Positions 17,688-26,477 of a stretch of DNA of 64,000 nucleotides are shown one piece after another (position 1 is the stretch's first letter; each line of letters opens with the position of its first letter). A program made the translations under genes and the position numbers. Origin of the DNA: Candidatus Gastranaerophilales bacterium (GTDB lineage Bacteria > Cyanobacteriota > Vampirovibrionia > Gastranaerophilales > Gastranaerophilaceae); contig CALVAM010000002.1 in NCBI GenBank assembly GCA_944325545.1, positions 62,001-126,000 of the forward strand, given 5' to 3'. The notes beneath the pieces are model-generated. The model had not been told where the DNA came from. It searched no databases and saw only the letters and a list, made by a program, of their open reading frames with translations.

Positions 17688-18539
17688 ATGTTTCAAGTAA
17701 TTGCTCAATATCTTGAATATCTTGAGCTTGAAAAAGGGCTTTCTCAAAATACAATAGATGCCTATAGAAGAGATTTGTCTGATTTTTCATTTGGAGTGGA
17801 TGATATTAAAAATATAGATAGAAATTTTATTGGAAGCTATGTTAGAAACTTAAGAGAAAAAAAATTAGCACCCACAAGTGTTATAAGAAAAGTGGCAACT
17901 CTAAGAGGATTTTTTAAATGGGCAACATCAGTTGGAATAATTGAAAAAAATCCTGCATCAACTTTAGAACAACCCAAAACCCCTCAAAGATTGCCAAAAG
18001 TTGTTTCTTTAAAAGAAATTGAAGAAATGCTTCATAACAATCTTACTCCAATAGAGCATGTGATTATGGAACTTTTATATAGCTGCGGTTTAAGGGTTTC
18101 AGAACTTGTTAATTTGAAAATTAATGATATAGATTTGAATTCAAAATATGTTCGTTGTTTTGGAAAAGGTTCTAAGGAAAGAATTATTCCGATAGGTGAA
18201 ACTGCAAAAAATATTATTAAAACATATTTGCCTTATCGAGAACTTGTTATAAAAAAATTTAATATTGAAAGTAAAAGTTTACTTATTTTAGAAAATGGAA
18301 GATTTATAACAAGACAAGATGTTTATAATTTTATTCATGCTCAAGGTAAAATTATTCACAAAAATATTTCCCCACATACATTACGTCATAGTTTTGCTAC
18401 TCATCTTCTGGAAAACGGTGCTGACTTAAGAGTAGTGCAAGAATTGTTAGGTCATAGTGATGTTTCAACTACACAGCTTTATACGCATATAAGTAAAAAA
18501 CGTTTGAAAGAAGTTTATTTTTCGATTAATAAATCTTAA
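17688..18539 (+). CDS. Tyrosine recombinase XerC/XerD family
   Basis: 283-aa site-specific recombinase. The N-terminal SAM-like core-binding domain runs from 1 to about 85 (LEKGLSQNTIDAYRRDL). The catalytic domain carries the Arg of CGLRVSELVNL, HTLRHSFATHLLENGADL, LGHSDVSTTQLYTHI (nucleophile Tyr in LYTH) and the intervening Lys beta-hairpin. Length and motifs fit chromosome-dimer resolution enzymes acting at dif with FtsK. XerC, XerD or a single-Xer system cannot be distinguished without the rest of the genome. It lies 7 nt after dacB with only a weak AGG. Confidence 0.9.
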   Translation: MFQVIAQYLEYLELEKGLSQNTIDAYRRDLSDFSFGVDDIKNIDRNFIGSYVRNLREKKLAPTSVIRKVATLRGFFKWATSVGIIEKNPASTLEQPKTPQRLPKVVSLKEIEEMLHNNLTPIEHVIMELLYSCGLRVSELVNLKINDIDLNSKYVRCFGKGSKERIIPIGETAKNIIKTYLPYRELVIKKFNIESKSLLILENGRFITRQDVYNFIHAQGKIIHKNISPHTLRHSFATHLLENGADLRVVQELLGHSDVSTTQLYTHISKKRLKEVYFSINKS

Positions 18540-18612
18540 TATTTCATGTAACAAATTTGCGATAAATCCGATTTTATGGTAATTTTACATTAGAATAAAA
18601 TGGTGAGGATTT

Positions 18613-19176
18613 ATGAAAAGCACAACACTTAGAAGATCAAATATTACCAGAGAAAAAGTTGCCATGATGGAAGCACTTAATCGCTATAATAAAACCCACA
18701 TGGATGAAGATTTTTATAGAGTTCAAAACAAAAATCGTGAACTGGATGCTCTTTGGCAATCTTTTGGTATAAAATCTCAAAAGAGTGAAAAAGCTCCTCA
18801 AGTTTATTTTGTTACAGGTTTAGTTATTGGAGTTATTATTACTCTTGTTATTACAACTTTTGTTAGTTTATTGATTAATGTATCAACTCCTAAAGAAGAT
18901 GTTGTGGCACCTGTTAAAAAGGTTTCTGTAGGAACAGGAAAATTTTCATTTATTCCTGCTGACAGTGCTTCTTCTAAAAAAGTAGCTGCACCTGTTGTTA
19001 CTAATGAAGAATATGAAGTTAAAGAAGGTGATACTTTAGAAAGTATCGTAATAAGATTTTATGGTTCTTTTGATATGAATAAAGTAAATGCTATTCAAGA
19101 AGCTAATAAAATGGCAAATCCTAATGCTTTATCTATTGGACAAAAATTAATTATCCCTATGAATATTAATCAATAA
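18613..19176 (+). CDS. Membrane-anchored LysM protein
   Basis: 187-aa bitopic protein: a cytoplasmic N-terminus (about 65 aa, charged), one transmembrane helix (about 66-90; GLVIGVIITLVITTFVSLLI), a short linker, and a C-terminal LysM domain (about 133-185; YEVKEGDTLESIVIRFYG, NPNALSIGQKLIIP). LysM binds N-acetylglucosamine in peptidoglycan, so the protein likely tethers the inner membrane to the wall. The start is supported by GTGAGG, with TAGAAT (18591-18596) as a possible -10. radA starts 2 nt after its stop. Confidence 0.85.
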   Translation: MKSTTLRRSNITREKVAMMEALNRYNKTHMDEDFYRVQNKNRELDALWQSFGIKSQKSEKAPQVYFVTGLVIGVIITLVITTFVSLLINVSTPKEDVVAPVKKVSVGTGKFSFIPADSASSKKVAAPVVTNEEYEVKEGDTLESIVIRFYGSFDMNKVNAIQEANKMANPNALSIGQKLIIPMNINQ

Positions 19177-19178
19177 TT

Positions 19179-20555
19179 ATGGCTAAACTTAAATCAAAAT
19201 ATGTTTGTCAAAATTGTGGATATGAAACAGCAGGTTATTTAGGAAAATGTCCTGAATGTGGCAGTTGGGCATCTTTTGTTGAAGAGATAAATACTCCTGC
19301 TAAAAAGGATGAAGTTTTTAGCGGAGTTTTAGAAACTTTACCTCCGATGAAACTTAATGAGATTGAAATGAATTCAGAAATTAGGATGAGTACGAATATT
19401 TCTGAATTTGATAGAGTTTTAGGTGGTGGAATTGTTTTAGGTTCTTTAGTTTTAATAGCAGGTGATCCTGGAATTGGGAAATCTACTATTTTGCTTCAAA
19501 CTTCCGGAGAATTATGTAAAAATAATAAAAAAGTTTTTTATGTTTCGGCAGAAGAGTCTGCAAGTCAGATTAAGCTAAGAGCAGAAAGACTTGGCGTTAA
19601 GTCCGATAGTTTATACATTTACCCCCAAACGAATTTAGAGCTTATAAAAAAGCATATAGAAGATTTGAAGCCTGATTTAGTTATTATAGATAGTATTCAG
19701 GCAGTTTATACTTCTCAAATCCAAAGTAGTGCTGGGAGTGTTTCTCAAATAAGAGAATGTACAAATTCACTTATGCAAATTGCTAAATCTCAAAACGTAT
19801 CAATTATTGTGATAGGTCATGTCACTAAAGAGGGAAATATTGCGGGACCTAAAGTTTTAGAGCATATGGTGGATACTGTAATACAATTTGAGGGTGATAA
19901 GTATAAAACATATAGAATTTTGCGTTCAATAAAAAACCGTTTTGGAAATACTTCAGAAGTCGGGATTTTTGAAATGAATTCTAACGGTTTAAGTGAAGTT
20001 ATTAATCCAAGTGAATTGTTTTTAAAAGAATACAATCAAACCCAAACACCCGGAAGTACAATTATTGTAACAAGTGAAGGCACTCGTCCGCTGCTTGTGG
20101 AAATTCAGGCTTTAGTGGGAACAACTCCTTATCCTGCACCAAGAAGGGTGGCAAATGGAGTTGATACGGGTAGGGTTTTACAAATTCTTGCTGTTTTAGA
20201 AAAAAGAATTGGATTAAATTTGTCTAAACAGGACGTGTATGTCAATGTAATTGGTGGGATTGATGTAAATGAACCTGCCGCGGATTTGGGAATTGCTCTT
20301 GCAATTGTTACTTGTGTAAGGGATGTCGTTTTTGATTCACATACCGCAATAATTGGTGAGATTGGTTTATCAGGAGAAATTAGAGCGGTTAATCATATTG
20401 AAAAAAGAATTAATGAAGCTCAAAAATTGGGATTTAAGAAAATTATTATTCCTGAAGCTAATGATGTTCAAGAAGAGTTTAAAGACATTAAAATCATAAA
20501 AGTAAAAAAAATTATTGAGGCAATAAATCGTGGCATCATTAAATGTAATAACTGA
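19179..20555 (+). CDS. radA: DNA repair protein RadA
   Basis: RecA-like DnaB-type helicase that drives branch migration in recombination. The 458-aa protein has an N-terminal zinc finger (C10, C13, C24, C27), Walker A GDPGIGKST (95-103), the RadA-specific KNRFG motif, and a C-terminal Lon-protease-like domain (about 290-455). Length is typical. It sits directly after the LysM gene and its last 26 bp overlap the next gene. There is no strong Shine-Dalgarno, so translational coupling is likely. Confidence 0.96.
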   Translation: MAKLKSKYVCQNCGYETAGYLGKCPECGSWASFVEEINTPAKKDEVFSGVLETLPPMKLNEIEMNSEIRMSTNISEFDRVLGGGIVLGSLVLIAGDPGIGKSTILLQTSGELCKNNKKVFYVSAEESASQIKLRAERLGVKSDSLYIYPQTNLELIKKHIEDLKPDLVIIDSIQAVYTSQIQSSAGSVSQIRECTNSLMQIAKSQNVSIIVIGHVTKEGNIAGPKVLEHMVDTVIQFEGDKYKTYRILRSIKNRFGNTSEVGIFEMNSNGLSEVINPSELFLKEYNQTQTPGSTIIVTSEGTRPLLVEIQALVGTTPYPAPRRVANGVDTGRVLQILAVLEKRIGLNLSKQDVYVNVIGGIDVNEPAADLGIALAIVTCVRDVVFDSHTAIIGEIGLSGEIRAVNHIEKRINEAQKLGFKKIIIPEANDVQEEFKDIKIIKVKKIIEAINRGIIKCNN

Positions 20556-21948
20556 AAAGTTTTATAAACCAATATTAGTATTAATTTTTGTAATAGGAAT
20601 TTTAGTTCGTTTATTTTTTTATATAAAAAATTCTTCTTTATGGTTAGATGAAGCAAGTTTGGCTATAAATGTAGTACAAGGTTCTTATATAGATTTATTA
20701 GGAGGCTTGAAACTTTTACAGGCTTCGCCTCCTGCATTTACTATTATTTCTAAGTTTTTAGTAAATATATTTCCGATAGAAAATTTTTTTATAAGAGATT
20801 TAATATTAAGATTTTTACCGTTTATATCGGGAGTTTTGTCAATTTTTGCTTTTTATAGTCTTCTAAAAATAGTTTTTAAAAATAATCAAAATGCAATATT
20901 AACAGGTTTATTTTTTCTGGCATTAAATCCTGCAGCGGTATTATATTCTGTTCAATATAAACAATATTCTCTAGAATTACTTGTTGCAATCGTGTTATTA
21001 ATTATTTTTTATAAGATATTACTTTTGAATCAAAATAAATGGTATTATTCTTTGATTATTGCTTTAGCACCCTGGTTTTCGTATTCATCATTTTTTATAA
21101 TTATATCAGGACTATTTGGATTATTGTGGAGTAGTAGAAAAAAATTTGTAACGTTAATAATTCCTTTTATATTTAGTTGTCTTGTCTATTATTTTATTAG
21201 TTTAAAATCTGTGTTTAAAATTAATTATTCCGGAATGGATGAATATTGGAGCATGGCATATTCATTTTTTGAATTTAAACATCCTACAAGGATATTATAT
21301 AGGTTGGGTGATTTGTTTACAATGTCTAAGTATCCGACATTAGTTGCAGGATTAATTTGTTTTATTGCAGAAGTAAAATATGTAATTTCTAAAGATCATC
21401 ATTTTTATGAAAAAATATTATTTGTATTACCTATAATTTTAACATTATTTGCATCAATATTTCATAAATATCCGTTCTGTTGCAGACTTATATTATTTTT
21501 ACTTCCGTTGTTATTTATAACAATTGTATCTTTGGATAAAATTTGGGGAAATATTTTGAAGCTAATTATAGTATTTATATTTGCTATATCTATATTTAAT
21601 TATTTTCCTGATGCAAGGGAATATTACTATACTTATGCAAGAGATGTTGTTAACTACGTGTTAGAAAATAAAAAACAAAATGATGTTATTCTTTTAGATA
21701 ATATGAACGCAGAATATAAATTGTATTTAGGCGAGTACGATGATGTAATGGTATTAAATGCGAATTGTTTGAAAAATAATATAGAAAAATGTGCAGAACA
21801 AATTTTATTACTTCCGCGAGGTAATTATTATTTTCTTTCTTCTTCATATTATGCAAAAGAAATAGTTCAAGAAATTGGTTTGAAACCAGTTGAGCTTAAT
21901 TTAAGTTTTGAACCTAAAAAATGCAAAGCTGTTTATTTTAAAAAATAG
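20530..21948 (+). CDS. Integral-membrane glycosyltransferase (GT-C, ArnT/PMT-like)
   Basis: 472-aa polytopic membrane protein with about 11 hydrophobic helices and a C-terminal soluble part (about 370-472). The early loop SLWLDEASLAINV matches the Asp-Glu catalytic loop of polyprenyl-phosphate-dependent GT-C enzymes. It probably transfers a sugar from a lipid-phosphate donor outside the inner membrane; donor and acceptor are unknown. The start is GTG at 20530, overlapping radA by 26 bp, with GAGG 10 nt upstream. The base composition is as AT-rich as its neighbours. Confidence 0.75.
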   Translation: MASLNVITEKFYKPILVLIFVIGILVRLFFYIKNSSLWLDEASLAINVVQGSYIDLLGGLKLLQASPPAFTIISKFLVNIFPIENFFIRDLILRFLPFISGVLSIFAFYSLLKIVFKNNQNAILTGLFFLALNPAAVLYSVQYKQYSLELLVAIVLLIIFYKILLLNQNKWYYSLIIALAPWFSYSSFFIIISGLFGLLWSSRKKFVTLIIPFIFSCLVYYFISLKSVFKINYSGMDEYWSMAYSFFEFKHPTRILYRLGDLFTMSKYPTLVAGLICFIAEVKYVISKDHHFYEKILFVLPIILTLFASIFHKYPFCCRLILFLLPLLFITIVSLDKIWGNILKLIIVFIFAISIFNYFPDAREYYYTYARDVVNYVLENKKQNDVILLDNMNAEYKLYLGEYDDVMVLNANCLKNNIEKCAEQILLLPRGNYYFLSSSYYAKEIVQEIGLKPVELNLSFEPKKCKAVYFKK

Positions 21949-21959
21949 AGGGAACGGGA

Positions 21960-22778
21960 ATGATAATTGATGCTCATACGCATGTTGGAAAGGCTTTTTG
22001 GGGAGATTTCTCGCCTGAAATGCTTTTAAATATTGTGGATAATAATGCTGATTTTTTAATTTGTTCTAATCTTGCAGGTATTGATTGGTATACTCAAAAA
22101 AATGAATTAGACGCTAATTTAGAAATGTTAGAAGCTTCTAAAAAGTATAGTAAAATAAAACCTTTGCTTATTTGCCAAGTTGAAAGAACAAGCAGTTGTG
22201 AAATAGTAGAAAAATTAATTAAAGAAAATCCGGAATTTATTGGGCTAAAATTTCATCCGGAATTTACAAAATTACCTGCAAATTCGGATAAATATGATAA
22301 ATATTTAGAACTTGCTCGAAAGTATAATAAACCTTGTTTGTTTCATTCAGATAATATAAATTCAAAATATGCTTCTCCTAAGTTAATTTATGAAAAGGCT
22401 CAGCAATTTCCAAATGTTCCGATTATTTTAGGTCATTTATCTATGGGGGATATAAATTCCAAATCGGAAGCAATTAAACTCATGGTTGATTCAATTGAAA
22501 ATAATAAAGCGAAATTATATGTTGATACTTCTTGGTTAGAGTTAGATGAAATAATATTATTGATTGATAGTTTAAAAAATACAAGTAGAGGTGATTTTAC
22601 AAATAGAATCTTGTGGGCAACAGATACTCCTGTAGGAGAAATTAATCAAAATAAAAATTATTATCAAGATAGATTATCTAATTTTAAACAAATAATTTTG
22701 AATAATTATAATGATAAAAATTTATTGGAAAATATTCTTTTTAATAATGCAAAAAAATTATTTAAGCTGAAAGTTTAG
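21960..22778 (+). CDS. Amidohydrolase-family metal-dependent hydrolase
   Basis: 272-aa TIM-barrel protein of the amidohydrolase_2 group (TatD/ACMSD-like). Metal-binding HxH is near residue 6 (DAHTHVG). The following segments are the expected His and Asp ligand positions: GLKFHPEF near 97, CLFHSD near 120, ILGHLSMGD near 157 and LWATDTPVG near 218. The substrate is unknown. It follows the glycosyltransferase by 11 bp with GAGGGAA as ribosome site. Its end overlaps the convergent peptidase-like gene by 17 bp. Confidence 0.78.
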   Translation: MIIDAHTHVGKAFWGDFSPEMLLNIVDNNADFLICSNLAGIDWYTQKNELDANLEMLEASKKYSKIKPLLICQVERTSSCEIVEKLIKENPEFIGLKFHPEFTKLPANSDKYDKYLELARKYNKPCLFHSDNINSKYASPKLIYEKAQQFPNVPIILGHLSMGDINSKSEAIKLMVDSIENNKAKLYVDTSWLELDEIILLIDSLKNTSRGDFTNRILWATDTPVGEINQNKNYYQDRLSNFKQIILNNYNDKNLLENILFNNAKKLFKLKV

Positions 22779-24147
22779 TTTGTTGATTATTTTGGAATTC
22801 ATCTAAACCAATTTTCCAACTATCTTCATATTGATTATTTTGGGAAGCAATTTCTTCCGGAAGTCCTGCGTGATGGATTTTAGGAAGTAAATATTTTTCG
22901 CTCATTTCAATTGGTGCTGCGACATCATCATCAGAATCTTGACAAATAAAAATACCTTCTCCATTAGGATTTACTTTGTAACCTACAATAGTAATTTCAT
23001 GTCCTGCTAATCTGTTTTCGTTATCAGGATCAGGCCAAGTGTAGCCAATAATTATATTATGTCCCATCTTTAAAGTATCTAATAAGTCTTTCTTTATGGT
23101 AGAAAAATCTTTTTCATACCCTTTTAATCTTCCGTTTTCGTCAACAATTTGGTAAGTAACGGAAGTTGTATTTTTATCTTCTACAACAGATTCAACATAT
23201 GTTTTTTCAAAATCAATTAATCCGCCGTCTTCTTGAGTCCAAGCATTAGGAGCACGTTTATCTGTAAGGGAATTGTATGTTTGTTGAGAACCTACCTGCA
23301 TTAACATTGATTGCATTAAAACATCAATTATAGAACGTTCACCTTTATCTCTATGATGGTTTTGAATTCTTGCTCTGATTATTGCGTTCTCATCAGGTTT
23401 TAATAATATTTTTGCAGTATTAAAATCTAACATTTGGTGAGGAGTTTTAAATTTTGTAAGCAACCAAATTGCATCAGAAGATTTTTCTGAAAGATTATCC
23501 ATTTTAATTGTTTTTTCAACTTCGTTTTTAGGCGAAGTAAGTCCCTCAACCATTCTGAAAAATTCTGCAGTATGTTTTGTTGCTAAATCAAATTCGATAC
23601 TTGCAGCAGGACACGTTCCTGTATGTAAGTTTTCTAAATCAAATTTTGCTTTTGCTATTTCTTGAGGATTTTCACTAAGTCCTGTTATTAATCCTATTAC
23701 TTGTCTTTGATATTCAGGAGGAATATCTTCTGCTGTTTGAGTTATTACATATGGATTTGCTAAAATATCTAAACATTCATTTAAAATATTTATTTTATCT
23801 AATCCCGGATCTCGTTCTTCTTTTAAAATTTTATGTAAATTATCTAAAACAGTGCTTTTATCATTTGAATTATTTTTTAATAATAACCCTGATTTTAAAG
23901 CAAATTCTAATTTTTTTCTATGATCTAAATCTAATTCATTTATTAAATCTTCATATTTATTTTTTTCGTCTTTAGTAACCAAAGAAGTTCTTACAGTTAC
24001 AGTTGATTCATATGCAGATGCTTTAAAACTTGGTTTAGTGTGAGTTTTAATTTCTTCAGGAATATTAACAGAATTATTTTGAGGGGTAACTTGTTTTACT
24101 CCTTGGGTATTATAAAAATTTACATTATTAAAATTCACACTAGCCAT
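22762..24147 (-). CDS. Uncharacterised protein with a papain-like Cys-His-Asp pattern
   Basis: 461-aa protein with no recognised family. Residues 1-45 are Asn/Val/Thr-rich and end in PSFKAS. A helical region with charged repeats follows. Then HTGTCPAASIEF (C179), AGHEITIVGYK (H383) and FICQDSDDD (D404) occur in the order of a papain/C39-like catalytic triad, with the His on a strand before a Gly-Tyr and the Asp after an ICQDS strand. I infer a cysteine peptidase or transglutaminase-like fold. The 204-residue Cys-His spacing is longer than usual and could hold an insertion. No signal peptide, transmembrane helix or Shine-Dalgarno. Confidence 0.5.
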   Translation of the reverse strand: MASVNFNNVNFYNTQGVKQVTPQNNSVNIPEEIKTHTKPSFKASAYESTVTVRTSLVTKDEKNKYEDLINELDLDHRKKLEFALKSGLLLKNNSNDKSTVLDNLHKILKEERDPGLDKINILNECLDILANPYVITQTAEDIPPEYQRQVIGLITGLSENPQEIAKAKFDLENLHTGTCPAASIEFDLATKHTAEFFRMVEGLTSPKNEVEKTIKMDNLSEKSSDAIWLLTKFKTPHQMLDFNTAKILLKPDENAIIRARIQNHHRDKGERSIIDVLMQSMLMQVGSQQTYNSLTDKRAPNAWTQEDGGLIDFEKTYVESVVEDKNTTSVTYQIVDENGRLKGYEKDFSTIKKDLLDTLKMGHNIIIGYTWPDPDNENRLAGHEITIVGYKVNPNGEGIFICQDSDDDVAAPIEMSEKYLLPKIHHAGLPEEIASQNNQYEDSWKIGLDEFQNNQQTKLSA

Positions 24148-24235
24148 ATATTTATTAAAAAACGAAATTAGTGAAAAAATTGCTAAAATGTAACAATTTT
24201 TAACAAGAGAATTGAGTTTAATTTATTTTTCCTGT

Positions 24236-24714
24236 TAGGAGGTGGAGTGAAAAAGTTTTGTTGGGTTCCACCCAACCTACTTACTAGTGAATAGTGATTA
24301 GTGAATAGTGAATAGTGAGTAGTGAATAGAAATTTATAAACTCTTTTTCAACTTCTCAACTTATAAACTTCTCATTAATTGTAGGGTGCAATTTTTTGCA
24401 CCAAAATCTTATATTTAGTGACTAGTGAATAGTGAGTAGTGAATAGTGAGTAGAATTTTTATTAACTTCTTATACATTCCTAAACTTATAAATATGTCAC
24501 CCTGAATTCATTTCAGGGTCTTATAAATTAGTTTGTAGGGTGCAATTTTTTGCACCTTGTAAATAATAAAACCCCACCCCGAAATCAGAGATTTCGACCC
24601 TCCCTCAAGGGTAGGGTAGTTAGTAGGGTGCAATTCTTTGCACCAAAAGTGGTAGGTTGGGTGAAGCCCAACAAAAACTTCTATTCACTACTCACTATTC
24701 ACTAATCACTAATT
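24236..24714. repeat. Repeat island B (593-bp gene-free gap)
   Basis: The gap between the peptidase-like gene and ftsY holds no gene. It contains: a GTTGGG/CCCAAC palindrome (about 24259-24278); heptamer tracts at 24285-24329, 24416-24453 and 24681-24711; GGTGCAA hairpins at 24385-24402, 24539-24556 and 24627-24644 (loops TTTT, TTTT, TTCT); a CCCTGAA/TTCAGGG hairpin at 24500-24518; a CCCTCC-type block near 24595-24612; and a second GTTGGG/CCCAAC palindrome near 24653-24672. About 75 bp around 24485-24557 is almost identical to 41115-41190 in island C. Confidence 0.9.
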
Positions 24715-24740
24715 TGTAAAAATTATTCCCTGCTATTTTT

Positions 24741-25643
24741 TTAATCAAACAAAGCTTGAATAAATTCTTTTGATTCGAAGTCTTTTAAGTCTTCCATTTT
24801 TTCACCAACTCCAACGAGTTTGACAGGAAGATTGAGTTCTTTAGCTATCGCTAAAACTATAGCACCTTTTGCGGAACCATCAAGTTTAGTCAATGCAACT
24901 GAGGTTAAATTAACACACTCTTTAAATACTTTTGCTTGTTGTAAACCGTTTTGTCCTGTGTTTGCGTCGATTACTAAAATACTTTCTCTTAATTCATCCG
25001 GAGCATTTTTATCGATTACGTTTTTAATTTTTGATAATTCTTCCATTAAATTAAATTTATTCTGTAACCTTCCTGCTGTATCGACAAGAATTACATCATA
25101 TTTTTCATTACGAGCTTTTTGGATAGCTTCATAAACTACAGATGCAGGATCTGCTTTATCTCGTCTTACAATATCCGCTCCTGAACGTTTTGACCAAATA
25201 TCTACTTGTTCTTCTGCTGCAGCTCTAAAGGTATCGCCTGCTGCGATTAAAACTCGCTTACCTTCTTGTTTAAATTTATAGGCTAATTTTCCGATAAGAG
25301 TAGTTTTTCCTGCTCCATTTACGCCGGTTATAAAATAAATATTTAGTTCATTTTCTTTATAATTTAGTTTACAAGAACCTGTCTTATCAAGAATATTTAA
25401 AAATTCATTTTGTAAAAATTCTTTTACTTGTGAAGGTTTAATTTTATTTTGTCCCCTTAGTTTATCAACCAATTCAGAAGCATAATTAACCCCTAAATCT
25501 GCACTAATTAAGATATCTTCCATATCTTCAAGGACAAATTCCGAAAATTCTTCTTCCTCAGAAATTGTATCTACGACATTACCTACTAATGCTTGAGCAG
25601 TTTTTGAAACTGTATTTTTTAACTTATCGAAAAAATTAAACAT
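24741..25643 (-). CDS. ftsY: Signal recognition particle receptor FtsY
   Basis: SRP-receptor GTPase that docks ribosome-nascent-chain complexes at the membrane. 300 aa: a short N-terminal extension, the helical N domain, then the G domain with GVNGAGKTTLIGKLA (P-loop), DTAGRLQNK, TKLDGSAKG and VGVGEKMEDL. I start it at ATG 25643 (MFNFFDKLKN) rather than the upstream TTG at 25658, because AAAGGA lies 7 nt before the ATG. The long acidic A domain of E. coli FtsY is absent. It lies 88 bp downstream of nusB, an order known from cyanobacteria. Confidence 0.96.
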   Translation of the reverse strand: MFNFFDKLKNTVSKTAQALVGNVVDTISEEEEFSEFVLEDMEDILISADLGVNYASELVDKLRGQNKIKPSQVKEFLQNEFLNILDKTGSCKLNYKENELNIYFITGVNGAGKTTLIGKLAYKFKQEGKRVLIAAGDTFRAAAEEQVDIWSKRSGADIVRRDKADPASVVYEAIQKARNEKYDVILVDTAGRLQNKFNLMEELSKIKNVIDKNAPDELRESILVIDANTGQNGLQQAKVFKECVNLTSVALTKLDGSAKGAIVLAIAKELNLPVKLVGVGEKMEDLKDFESKEFIQALFD

Positions 25644-25665
25644 TTCATTTCCTTTCAATATAGTT

Positions 25666-25727
25666 GAGAAGTTTATAAAGAATTAATAATAAACTTCTCT
25701 TCACTACTCACTCTTCACTAATCACTA
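25666..25727. repeat. Inverted repeat plus heptamer tract between nusB and ftsY
   Basis: A perfect 11-bp inverted repeat (GAGAAGTTTAT at 25666-25676 with its complement at 25689-25699) runs directly into four NTCACTA-type heptamers (25700-25727), one of which ends in C. It lies 4 bp from the nusB stop codon. It may act as a weak terminator or an RNA-processing site between the two genes. Confidence 0.75.
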
Positions 25728-25731
25728 ATAG

Positions 25732-26391
25732 TTATTTAAGTCCGTTCTCAACGATTACTTTTGCTAAGATTCCGTTTACAAAGGAAGAAGAATCTTCTGT
25801 TGAATATTTTTTAGCTAATTCAACAGCTTCATCAACAACAACTTTTAAAGGAGCTCCTTTTGTATAAAGAAGTTCTGTAATTGCTATTCTTAAGATATCT
25901 TTGTCAATTTTAACAAGTCTTGAGATATCCCAACCGTTTGCATATTTTTGGATTTCTCCGTCAATTTTTTCGTGGTTTATTTTAAACTGTTCAGCAATTT
26001 CTACTGTATAGTTTTTCACTTCTGATTGGTTTTCTAATGTTGTAAACTCAGCTATTTCAAGAGCTAAAATTGCTTTTTCTGCAACATCCAACATTGTATC
26101 GACTTTTGAAATCATCTCATCAGTCATAGGGATTTTTACAGGACGGTTTTTTGCACCCAATGGTCTTGAAAGATTTGATTCGTGTTCTGCTTCGTAAGTA
26201 TCCAACATATCTTTAATATCGATTAAAGAGCCTACTGTTAGTTTTAATTCTTCTGAAGCTGAGTTAGAAAGAATTCTAACGGATTTCAACATAATATCTT
26301 CAAAATCTTTTCTTGAATATTTTGTAATTTCTTTATCAAATTGCGAAAAAAGTATTAATGCTAATTCTCTTGCTGCACGTCTTGCTTGCAT
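25732..26391 (-). CDS. nusB: Transcription antitermination factor NusB (long form)
   Basis: RNA-binding factor of the rRNA antitermination complex with NusE (S10). 219 aa, longer than the 140-aa E. coli protein but like cyanobacterial NusB. The core helical domain is at both ends (MQARRAARELALILFSQ; DISRLVKIDKDILRIAITELLY, KVVVDEAVELAKKYSTEDSSSFVNGILAKV) with a central insertion (about 60-125). The start is supported by AGGAGA. It is upstream of ftsY on the same strand and divergent from deoB. Confidence 0.93.
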   Translation of the reverse strand: MQARRAARELALILFSQFDKEITKYSRKDFEDIMLKSVRILSNSASEELKLTVGSLIDIKDMLDTYEAEHESNLSRPLGAKNRPVKIPMTDEMISKVDTMLDVAEKAILALEIAEFTTLENQSEVKNYTVEIAEQFKINHEKIDGEIQKYANGWDISRLVKIDKDILRIAITELLYTKGAPLKVVVDEAVELAKKYSTEDSSSFVNGILAKVIVENGLK

Positions 26392-26445
26392 TTATTTATC
26401 TCCTAAAATTTTGTATTACTTTTTTTTAATAATAGCATAAAAATA

Positions 26446-26454
26446 TGTTATAAT
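26446..26454 (+). promoter_or_regulatory. Extended -10 of deoB
   Basis: TGTTATAAT, followed by an ordinary leader of about 16-18 nt and AGGAGG (26466-26471), 6 nt before the deoB ATG. It contrasts with the leaderless promoters that use the same box. Confidence 0.6.
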
Positions 26455-26477
26455 TAAAAAAGTTTAGGAGGCTAAGG

